This document shows, in pieces, positions 15,774-23,645 of a stretch of 64,000 bases of DNA. The notes beneath the pieces were generated by a model, which did no database searches, had not been told where the DNA came from, and worked only from the letters and a program-made list of their open reading frames with translations. The DNA is taken from positions 9,300,001 through 9,364,000 of the forward strand of contig NC_015957.1 in assembly GCF_000147815.2 (NCBI RefSeq), in the 5' to 3' direction. Position 1 is the stretch's first letter, and every line of letters starts with the position of its first letter. Made by a program: the position numbers and the translations under genes. The DNA comes from Streptomyces violaceusniger Tu 4113. Its GTDB lineage: Bacteria; Actinomycetota; Actinomycetes; Streptomycetales; Streptomycetaceae.

Positions 15774-17177
15774 TTACGGCCGCAAGGCCGGTTCGCGCTC
15801 GACCTCGCGGCGGTCCAGCTTGGCGTCATGCCGGGCGAGCGGCTCGCTGGTCGGGCTGACGCCCGCCCACCGCTGCACCTCCGCCGTGGCCTCGGCCTTC
15901 TCCTCGCCCGTGAGCTGGGCGATGCTGGAGCCGTGGTTGCCACCGGCGACCGTGTAGACGTGAGAGTCCTTGGCGCCCTTGCCGACCCGGAAGCGCTCGG
16001 CGCCCCACGGGTCGTTCTGGCCGTAGACGAAGAGCATCCGCCGTGCGTCATGCCGCACCCAGTTGTCGACGTCCCGCATCACGCCCTGCTTGAACCGCAT
16101 CGGGATGTCGCGCGGCACGTAGTTGCGCGGGGCGTAGATGCCGGGGTAGCGCAGCAGCCCGTCCAGGTGCGGGGTCTCGAAGGTGGGCGAGCCGAGCTCG
16201 GTGCCCGCCTGGTAGTAGTACGGCGTGTAGGTTTCCAGGCCCTGGTCGGTGTAGGCGGAGAAGCCCGAGATCTCGTCGATGAAGCCGTACAGCTCGTCGG
16301 TCGACGCGGTCGGGGCGGGGACGTCCGCGCAGTCCTTCAGCAGGTGGTACTGCCAGAAGGTCCACACCAGGTCCAGGACGACGTTCTCGTACGCCTTGTC
16401 GGCGCTGCCGACGACGGTGAAGGTCTGCTTCTCGTCGTCCGCCCACTTCTGGTAGCGCCGCACGATCTCGTCGCGCCGCACCAGCGCCTCGCGCTGCACC
16501 GCGTTGAGCTTGGTGCGGCATTCGGCCGTGCCGACGCCCGCGAAGAAGCGGTCGTAGGAGGAGTCCTCGTTGTTGGCCACGTCGTTGGGCGCGACATACG
16601 CGACGGTGCCGTCCATGTCGTGCGGGTAGAAGCGGCGGTAGTAGGTGGCCGTCATACCGCCCTTGCTGCCGCCGGTGGCCAGCCACTTCTTGCCGTAGAT
16701 GGGCTTCAGGGCCCGGTAGAGGCGGTGCTGGTCGCCGGCGGCCTGCCGGATGTCCAGCTTGGACCAGTCGGCGGGCTGGGGCCGGGAGGGAGTGAAGAAA
16801 CGGTACTCCATGGACACCTGGTTGCCGTCCACCAGTTGCGTCGGCTCACTGCGGCGCGGTGCGGTGGTGACGTTGTAGCCCGAGGTGTAGAAGACCGTGG
16901 GCCGGTCGGTGGCCTTGTGCAGCAGGGTGAACCGCTGCGGATAGGTGCCCTTGGAGGGATGCCGGTGGTCCACCGGCTGGGCGTAGGTGAAGACGAGGAA
17001 GCGATAGCCCTCGTAGGGCTGCTCCGCCACGAAACGCATCCCGGGAATCGCCAGGACACGCTCCTTGATATCCGGCTGAGCGGGGGCGGCCGGCTCCGCG
17101 GACGCGCCTCCGGCGCCCGCACCGACCGCCCCCATCAGTATCGCGAGCGCCAACAGCCATCTGAGCATCTTGCGCAT
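15774..17177 (-). CDS. ptp: Secreted S28-type prolyl tri/tetrapeptidyl aminopeptidase
   Basis: 467 aa from ATG 17177, behind AGGGGAGGG. A Sec signal peptide covers about residues 1-27 (MRKMLRWLLALAILMGAVGA, cut near ASA-EP). The serine-peptidase core has the nucleophile Ser171 in ATGGSKGGMTATYY, Asp in FVYGQNDPWGAERF and His in VAGGNHGSS. From memory it matches, over its full length, the S. mobaraensis prolyl tri/tetrapeptidyl aminopeptidase, which removes Pro-containing N-terminal peptides outside the cell. Likely role: extracellular peptide utilisation or trimming of proenzymes such as transglutaminase. Confidence 0.85.
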   Translation of the reverse strand: MRKMLRWLLALAILMGAVGAGAGGASAEPAAPAQPDIKERVLAIPGMRFVAEQPYEGYRFLVFTYAQPVDHRHPSKGTYPQRFTLLHKATDRPTVFYTSGYNVTTAPRRSEPTQLVDGNQVSMEYRFFTPSRPQPADWSKLDIRQAAGDQHRLYRALKPIYGKKWLATGGSKGGMTATYYRRFYPHDMDGTVAYVAPNDVANNEDSSYDRFFAGVGTAECRTKLNAVQREALVRRDEIVRRYQKWADDEKQTFTVVGSADKAYENVVLDLVWTFWQYHLLKDCADVPAPTASTDELYGFIDEISGFSAYTDQGLETYTPYYYQAGTELGSPTFETPHLDGLLRYPGIYAPRNYVPRDIPMRFKQGVMRDVDNWVRHDARRMLFVYGQNDPWGAERFRVGKGAKDSHVYTVAGGNHGSSIAQLTGEEKAEATAEVQRWAGVSPTSEPLARHDAKLDRREVEREPALRP

Positions 17178-17339
17178 GCGCCCTCCCCTTGTTGCCGTGA
17201 TGACCCTTACGGCCCGAGAATTCCCACAGGCCGCCGAGAACCTATCCGGGCACACACTCGGGTCGCCAGAGGTCGTCGTTCCTCCAACACGACGCCGAAT
17301 ACGGAGAGTTGTTACCGTCGCCCTCTTTCGTAGCGGGCT

Positions 17340-17804
17340 GTGATGGCTCATGCTGCCTGTATGGACCGAGACGAACGGCACGACCGGAGTGAACGGGCCG
17401 AGCGGCTGACGCGGTATCTGAACGAATTGCAGGAACGAATCGACCCCCGCTCGCTCGAGCTGCTGATGCGGCTGCTGCGCGAGTTGAGCACCTCACCGGC
17501 CGTCCGCGGGGGGACGTACGAGCTCGGTATGGGGCCGGAGGAGAAAGAGCTGTTCACCCCCGCCCTCCAGGCCGAGCTGCTGGTGCTGTTCGGCCTGCTC
17601 ACTTCCCAGGACGAGCGGGTGGTGGTCGACCTCGGCGACACCCCGCACGCCAAGGGCATGAAGGTGCTGGTGCCTCAGGAGCGGGCGGGGGACCCCGATT
17701 TCCTGCACCGCCACAAGCAGCGGGTGGCGGCCGAGGCGGAGCAGCGGGAGCAGGACCGGCGGGAGGTGGAGGCCATAGCGAGGGCCAGCGGCATGGAACC
17801 GTGA
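17340..17804 (+). CDS. Conserved hypothetical cytosolic protein
   Basis: Up to 154 aa, strongly charged, without signal or membrane helix. The N-terminal half is helical (LTRYLNELQERIDPRSLELL), the middle has FTPALQAELLVLFGLLTSQD and the C-terminus is a charged helix (AAEAEQREQDRREVEAIARA). No family recognised. Start is uncertain: GTG 17340, ATG 17343 or ATG 17361. No ribosome-binding site exists; TTGTTA (17309), 16 bp, TAGCGG (17331) would place transcription start on the ATG at 17343, suggesting a leaderless mRNA. Confidence 0.65.
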   Translation: MMAHAACMDRDERHDRSERAERLTRYLNELQERIDPRSLELLMRLLRELSTSPAVRGGTYELGMGPEEKELFTPALQAELLVLFGLLTSQDERVVVDLGDTPHAKGMKVLVPQERAGDPDFLHRHKQRVAAEAEQREQDRREVEAIARASGMEP

Positions 17805-18028
17805 CGTTACCGTACGTAACAGCGGGCGAACGCTGAGCGTCACCGCCGTACGGCGGATGACCGGTGCACACCCCACCGCACCACCCACACCGCCCCCGCG
17901 ACGCGGGCCCATCCGGCGCGCTGCCACGCGACGAAGGGCCCACGCGACGGCGGGGCCACCGGCGAGCTCCCGCCGGGCTCCACGTGGCGCTCTCAGCGGA
18001 TCGCCGTAAGCCGGCCGCGGCTCAGGAG

Positions 18029-18140
18029 GCCCTGAAGGGCGCGGGGCTGTGTCGATGTGCGGCACCGCCGCGTGGGCACGACCGGCCACGACGGCGCCGC
18101 AGACGGTCGACGCCGGGTCGGGGCACTTCCAGCGGCGCGC
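18029..18140 (+). repeat. Dispersed intergenic element, copy C
   Basis: Starts with the small hairpin GCCC-TGAA-GGGC, then GCGCGGGGCTGTGTCGATGT, CCGCCGCGTGGGC, GGCCACGACGGCGCCGC and a tail ending CAGCGGCGCGC. It is collinear with copy B but with a single central module. It directly abuts the stop codon of the ABC exporter and lies between two convergent gene ends. The rest of this 336-bp gap shows only GTTAC-CGTAC-GTAAC near 17810. Confidence 0.65.
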
Positions 18141-21100
18141 TCAGACGGCCGCGGGGGCCGTCTCGCCCATGAACGTGCGCCACAGCGCGGCGTACCGGCC
18201 GCCCCGCGCCACCAGCTCCTCATGAGTGCCGTCCTCGACGACCCGGCCATGGTCCAGGACCACCACCCGGTCCGCACGAGCGGCGGTGGTCAGCCGGTGC
18301 GCGACGACCAGCGTGGTGCGCCGTCCCGTCAGGCGGTCCGTGGCCTGGTTGACCAGGGCCTCGGTGGCCAGATCGAGCGCGGCCGTGGCCTCGTCGAGCA
18401 GCAGGATGTCCGGGTTCACCAGCTCGGCGCGCGCCAGCGCGATCAACTGCCGCTGCCCGCCGGAGAGATTGCGCCCGCGCTCGGAGACCTCGTGCAGATA
18501 GCCACCGTCGAGCGACGCCACCATGGCATGGGCGCCGACCGCCCGCGCGGCCGCCTCCACCTCCGCGTCGCTCGCGCCGGGCCGTCCGTAGGCGATGGCG
18601 TCGCGCACCGTCCCGGGGAAGAGATACGGCTCCTGCGGGACCACCCCGAGGTGGCCGCGGTACCCGGTGAGGTCGAGCTCGCGCAGATCCGCGCCGTCCA
18701 CCCGCACCGCGCCCCCGGTCGGGTCGTAGAACCGGGCCACCAGCTTGACCAGGGTGGACTTACCGGCCCCGGTCTCCCCGACGAACGCCACGGTCTGCCC
18801 CGCGGGGATCGTGAGCGAGATGCCCGCCAGCGCCTCCTCGTCGTCCCCGTACCGGAACCGCACATCGTCGAAGGCGATCTCGCCGCGCGTGGTGCGCACC
18901 TCGCGCGGATCGTCGGCGACCGGTGTGGTGGTGGGCTCGCGCAGCAGCTCCTGGATGCGGCCCAGGGACACCGATGCCTGCTGATAGCCGTCGAAGACCT
19001 GGGAGAGCTGCTGGACGGGGGCGAAGAACAGGTCGATGTAGAGGAGATAGGCCACCAGCGCGCCGGCCGACAGCGTGTTGTCCCCGACCCGCCCGGCGCC
19101 CACGATGAGCACCAGCGCGGAGGCCACGGACGACAGCAGTTGCACGAACGGGAAGTACACCGAGATCAGCCGCTGACCGCGCAACCGCGCCTGGCGGTAG
19201 GCGTCGCTGCGCGCCGCGAACCGCTCCCGGCCGGACCGCTCGCGCCGGAACGCCTGCACGATCCGCAGCCCCGCCACGCTCTCCTGCAGATCCGCGTTGA
19301 CCACGCTCACGCGCTCGCGGGCCAGTTCGTACGCCTTGACGCTGAGGCGCCGGAAGACGATGGTGCCGATGATGAGCGGCGGGAGGGTCAGGAAGACCAC
19401 CAGCGCGAGGCCCACGTCGATGATGAGCAGCGCGACCAGGATGCCGAAGAAGGTCAGCAGACTGACGACGGCGGTGACCAGGCCGGTCTGGAGGAACGTG
19501 GACAGCGCGTCGACGTCGGTGGTCATCCGCGTCATGATCTTGCCGCTCAGCTCGCGCTCGTAGTAGTCGAGGCCGAGCCGCTGCAGTTGCGCGAAGATCT
19601 TGACGCGCAGTGCGTAGAGCACCCGTTCACCGGTCCGCCCGGTCATCCGCGTCTCGCCGATCTGGGCGGCCCACTGCACGAGGACGACGAGGAGCGCGAG
19701 CCCGGAGGCGGCCCACACCGCCCCGAGCGCGAGCCGCTGGACGCCCTGGTCGATCCCGTGCCGGATGAGCACGGGCAGCAGCAGCCCGGCGACCGCGTCC
19801 ACGGCGACGAGCAGCAGCGCGACCGCCAGCGGCGCCCCGAAGCCGCGCAGCAGCAGCCGCAGCCCGTAGGTCTCCTCGGGGCGGGTGGCCTGCTCCTCGT
19901 CGATATCGGGGGTGTCGGTGGCGGGCGGCAGGGCGGCGACCTTGGCGAGCAGCTCGGGGGTGGCGGGCATCCCGGACAGCGCCCCGGCGATCCCGGGCCC
20001 GGCCACGGCCGCGGCTCCCGGTCCCGCTCCCGTGTCGTCCTTACGGCCGTCACCATCGGGCCGCACCCATAGCTCCGGGGTCACCCCGCCGGGCCGGGGG
20101 CAGCCGTCGGCGTGCTCGGGGTCGTCCCCGCCGCGCGGCCGGCCCCGCCCGTTACCGCCGTCCGACCGTGCCCACGGCTCGGTCGCCACCCCGTCGCGAG
20201 CCGTCTCACCGGCGGCATGCCCGGGATCGTCGCCACCACGCGCCTGTAGGCCCACCGCCAGGCACGGGCACTCCTCGCCGCCATGCGCCGCGCCGTCGCC
20301 GTCCGCGGACGGCCCGCCGTCGATACCCGGCTCGGCCAACCCCGTCGCGGCGGACTCCCCGCCGAACGCCCCGGCGAGGCCCACCGCGTGCGCGGAGGCG
20401 TCGCCGCCGCGCGGCTCGGCATGGGCCGGGGCCGGGCCGTCGCCGCCTGGGGCGGCGACGGCCTCGGACCCGTCCGCCAGCAGCCGCCGGTACACGGCGC
20501 TGCGCGCCCGCAGCTCCTCGTCGGTGCCCACGTCCACGACCCGGCCCCGGTCCAGGACCGCGATGCGGTCGGCGAGGGCGAGCGTGGAGGGGCGGTGGGC
20601 GATCAGCAGGGTCGTACGGCCCGCCATGACGCCCCGGAGCGCCTCGTGGATCTCGTGCTCGACGCGCGCGTCCACCGCCGAGGTCGCGTCGTCGAGGACG
20701 AGCAGCCGGGGGTCGGTGAGGATCGCGCGGGCCAGGGCCAGCCGCTGGCGCTGGCCGCCGGAGAGGGTCAGCCCCTGCTCGCCGACCTCGGTGTCATAGC
20801 CGTTCGGCAGTGCGGAGATGAAGCCGTCGGCCTGGGCGGCGCGGGCGGCGGCCCGGATCCGCTCCTCGCTCGCGTCGGGCCGCCCGTAGGCGAGGTTGGC
20901 GCGCACGGTGTCGGAGAAGAGGAAGCTGTCCTCCGGCACCATCCCGACCGCCCCGCGCAGCGAGTCGTACGTCAGCTCCCGCACATCGTGGCCGCCGATC
21001 CGCACCGCGCCCGACGACACGTCGTAGAAGCGCGGCAGCAGCATGGACAGCGTCGACTTGCCGCTTCCGGAGGCGCCCACGACGGCCAGGGTCTCGCCCG

Positions 21101-22259
21101 GTTCGATCCGCAGGGACACCTCGGAGAGCACCGGGCGCTCGGGGTCGTAGCCGAAGCTCACCCGGTCGAACTCGACCGTCGCGGGGGCGTCCTCGGGAAG
21201 CTCCCGGGCGCCGGGGCGCTCGTCGATGACCGGCTCGGTGTCGATGAGCTCGAAGACCCGCTCGACCCCGGCCCGCGCCTGCTGCCCGATGGTCAGGATC
21301 ATCGTGAGCATCCGCACCGGGCCCACGAGCTGGGCGAGATACGTCGAGAAGGCCACGAAGGTGCCGAGGGTGATCTGGCCGCGGGTGGCCATCCAGCCGC
21401 CGAGCGCCAGCATGGCCACCTGGCCGAGGGCGGGGACGGCCTGGAGGGCGGGGGCGTAGCGGGAGTTCAGCCGTACGGTCCGCAGCCGGGCGGCGAACAG
21501 CCGGCGGCCGACCGCCCGCAGCTTGTCGGTCTCCTGCGCCTCCTGCCCGAACCCCTTGACCACCCGGACACCGGTCACGGCCCCGTCGACGACACCCGCG
21601 ACGGCGGCCGCCTGCCCCTGGGCGTACCAGGTGGCCGGGAAGAGCCGGATGCGGCTGCGCGAGGCGAGGATCCACAGGGCGGGGGCGACGGCGAGGGCGA
21701 CGACGGTGAGCAGCGGTGACAGCGTCGCCATCACGACGAGCGAGACCAGGAAGAGGAGGACGTTGCCGATCATCATCGGCACCATGAAGAGCAGGCCCTG
21801 GATGAGCTGGAGGTCGCTGGTGGCCCGGCCGATGATCTGGCCGGTGGAGAGGTTGTCCTGCCGTCGGCCGTCGAAGCGGGCGATGGACGCGTACATCTCG
21901 GTGCGCAGGGCGTGCTGGACGTCGAGGGCGAGCCGTCCGCCGTAGAAGCGGCGGATGTAGGTGAGGACGTAGACCACGAGGGCGGCGACGATCAGCAGGG
22001 TGGCCCAGGGGGCGAGGGACCGGTCGTGCTGGACGATCACATCGTCGATGATCAGCTTCGGCACCAGCGGGACGAGCGCCATGACGGCCATTCCGGCGAG
22101 CGAGGCACCCAGGGCGAGCAGCACATCCTTGCGGTACAGCCAGCTATAGCCGAACAGCCGCCTTACCCAGCCCTGCCCGGTATCCGACCCGTCCACATCC
22201 GGTCCGCCCGTATCCTTTTTGCCCGTTTCATCCGTTATGTCCGTCCCTACGCCCGCCAC
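18141..22259 (-). CDS. Full-length ABC exporter (two fused TMD-NBD halves), one degenerate ATP site
   Basis: 1372 aa from GTG 22259, seven bases after GGGAGG. Order: TMD1 (about 30-330), NBD1 with Walker A GASGSGKST (about 395), signature LSGGQRQRL and Walker B LLVLDDATSA (about 521). A low-complexity linker of about 190 residues follows (about 600-790), then TMD2 and NBD2 with GETGAGKST (about 1165), LSGGQRQLI and ILLLDEATAAL (about 1286). NBD1 has Asp in place of the catalytic Glu and NBD2 keeps it, as in heterodimeric exporters such as TM287/288, but here on one chain. Likely an inner-membrane drug or lipid exporter; the substrate is not evident. Confidence 0.9.
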   Translation of the reverse strand: MAGVGTDITDETGKKDTGGPDVDGSDTGQGWVRRLFGYSWLYRKDVLLALGASLAGMAVMALVPLVPKLIIDDVIVQHDRSLAPWATLLIVAALVVYVLTYIRRFYGGRLALDVQHALRTEMYASIARFDGRRQDNLSTGQIIGRATSDLQLIQGLLFMVPMMIGNVLLFLVSLVVMATLSPLLTVVALAVAPALWILASRSRIRLFPATWYAQGQAAAVAGVVDGAVTGVRVVKGFGQEAQETDKLRAVGRRLFAARLRTVRLNSRYAPALQAVPALGQVAMLALGGWMATRGQITLGTFVAFSTYLAQLVGPVRMLTMILTIGQQARAGVERVFELIDTEPVIDERPGARELPEDAPATVEFDRVSFGYDPERPVLSEVSLRIEPGETLAVVGASGSGKSTLSMLLPRFYDVSSGAVRIGGHDVRELTYDSLRGAVGMVPEDSFLFSDTVRANLAYGRPDASEERIRAAARAAQADGFISALPNGYDTEVGEQGLTLSGGQRQRLALARAILTDPRLLVLDDATSAVDARVEHEIHEALRGVMAGRTTLLIAHRPSTLALADRIAVLDRGRVVDVGTDEELRARSAVYRRLLADGSEAVAAPGGDGPAPAHAEPRGGDASAHAVGLAGAFGGESAATGLAEPGIDGGPSADGDGAAHGGEECPCLAVGLQARGGDDPGHAAGETARDGVATEPWARSDGGNGRGRPRGGDDPEHADGCPRPGGVTPELWVRPDGDGRKDDTGAGPGAAAVAGPGIAGALSGMPATPELLAKVAALPPATDTPDIDEEQATRPEETYGLRLLLRGFGAPLAVALLLVAVDAVAGLLLPVLIRHGIDQGVQRLALGAVWAASGLALLVVLVQWAAQIGETRMTGRTGERVLYALRVKIFAQLQRLGLDYYERELSGKIMTRMTTDVDALSTFLQTGLVTAVVSLLTFFGILVALLIIDVGLALVVFLTLPPLIIGTIVFRRLSVKAYELARERVSVVNADLQESVAGLRIVQAFRRERSGRERFAARSDAYRQARLRGQRLISVYFPFVQLLSSVASALVLIVGAGRVGDNTLSAGALVAYLLYIDLFFAPVQQLSQVFDGYQQASVSLGRIQELLREPTTTPVADDPREVRTTRGEIAFDDVRFRYGDDEEALAGISLTIPAGQTVAFVGETGAGKSTLVKLVARFYDPTGGAVRVDGADLRELDLTGYRGHLGVVPQEPYLFPGTVRDAIAYGRPGASDAEVEAAARAVGAHAMVASLDGGYLHEVSERGRNLSGGQRQLIALARAELVNPDILLLDEATAALDLATEALVNQATDRLTGRRTTLVVAHRLTTAARADRVVVLDHGRVVEDGTHEELVARGGRYAALWRTFMGETAPAAV

Positions 22260-22520
22260 CCGTTGACCTCCCGATCCGCACACGCTTCCGGACAGAACCA
22301 ACACACTGATGTGCGGATTTCATCCTTCAGCAACAATCGGACCGGGTCACCTCCGGCCGGGCCGCCGCCTCGGCCCGCTCCGCCCCGCCCGGATACGCGT
22401 TCGCGGAATCGCCCAAAAGCGGACTGTTCAATACCGGACCGTTCATCAAACACTTAGCGGTGCCGTCTAAGGTCGCGTCCACCGAAAAGCTCACCACCGT
22501 ACGGCGAAAGGGTGATGATC

Positions 22521-23507
22521 GTGACGGGACTCCAGATCGACGACATCCCGCCCGCGGAGCGATTCGCGGCCTGGCGCGCCCTGTGCGAGCTGACGGCGAT
22601 ACCGATGGAGCTCCGCAGCGACCATGAGCACGACTTCCGCGCGAGCGTACGGGGCGGAGTGAGCCTCGGCGAGGTGATGCTGACCTCCACCTCCGTACCG
22701 TCACTGCGGAACGAGCGGACGGCGGCCCATATCCGCCGCTCCGACCCGGAGCTCTACCATCTGCGGCTCACCCTGCGCGGTGAGAGCGATGTGCGCCACG
22801 GGGACACCGAAGCCACGGTCGGCGCCCGGCAGCTCATGCTCACCTCGACCTCCACGCCGTATCTGGCGGTGTGCGAGCGCGGCAGGGTCGACGGGATGAC
22901 GATCACCCTCGACCCCTCGCTGCTGCCGTTCCCGGCGGCCGAGCTCAACCGGCTGCTCGGGCAGCGGCTGTCCGGGCGCTCCGGGATCGGGGCCATGCTC
23001 GCCGACTTCCTCATCCGGCTGGCCGCCGAATCCGACCGCTACGGCCCGGCCGACGCACCGCGCCTCGGCACCGTCGCCGTCGATCTGCTCAACGCGCTGC
23101 TCGCGCATGAGCTGGACGCCGGTGCCGAGGCGCGCGCCGAGAACCGGCTCACCCCCGAGAGCCGTCGGCGCACCCTGCGGTTACGCATCGAGGAATTCGT
23201 CCGGCAGAACCTGCACAGCCCGGGGCTCACCCCGGCGTCGATCGCCGCGGCCCATCACATCTCGCTCCGGTACCTCTACCGCCTCTTCGAGGAGCAGGGG
23301 CACCCGGTCTCCGCGTGGATCCGCGCCCAGCGCCTGGAACGCTGCCGCCGCGACCTCGCCGATCCCGCCCTGGGCGACACCCCCATCCATGTCATCGCCG
23401 CCCGCTGGGGTTTCAGCCACGCCGCGGACTTCAGCCGTGCCTTCCGCGGCGCCTATGGCGTGCCCCCACGGGACTTCCGCCATACGGCGCTGTGGACGAA
23501 CAGGTGA
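22521..23507 (+). CDS. AraC-family transcription regulator with TTA codon
   Basis: 328 aa from GTG 22521, eight bases after AAAGGG; GTG 22512 and ATG 22515 are alternatives. The N-terminal ~200 residues are the AraC-binding-like domain of the ERFAAWRALCE type. The C-terminal double HTH is clear (LTPASIAAAHHISLRYLYRL, then DTPIHVIAARWGFSHAADFS and the closing FRGAYGVPPRDFR). TTA at 23181-23183 encodes Leu in LRLRIEEF at the entry of the DNA-binding domain, so production may depend on bldA. It is divergent from the ABC exporter (261-bp spacer), a possible target. Confidence 0.85.
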   Translation: MTGLQIDDIPPAERFAAWRALCELTAIPMELRSDHEHDFRASVRGGVSLGEVMLTSTSVPSLRNERTAAHIRRSDPELYHLRLTLRGESDVRHGDTEATVGARQLMLTSTSTPYLAVCERGRVDGMTITLDPSLLPFPAAELNRLLGQRLSGRSGIGAMLADFLIRLAAESDRYGPADAPRLGTVAVDLLNALLAHELDAGAEARAENRLTPESRRRTLRLRIEEFVRQNLHSPGLTPASIAAAHHISLRYLYRLFEEQGHPVSAWIRAQRLERCRRDLADPALGDTPIHVIAARWGFSHAADFSRAFRGAYGVPPRDFRHTALWTNR

Positions 23508-23645
23508 GCGGGGCTCCCCCCGTGGTAACCCTGCTCACCCGTCACTGATCAGCATGGGCCCGGCGGGGCCGGGATGTCGTTGGCCTGCTGTGCACAGTGC
23601 CTTGATGCTCTGTGCACGGACCGCACTATCCCGCCTGCCAGGCCG

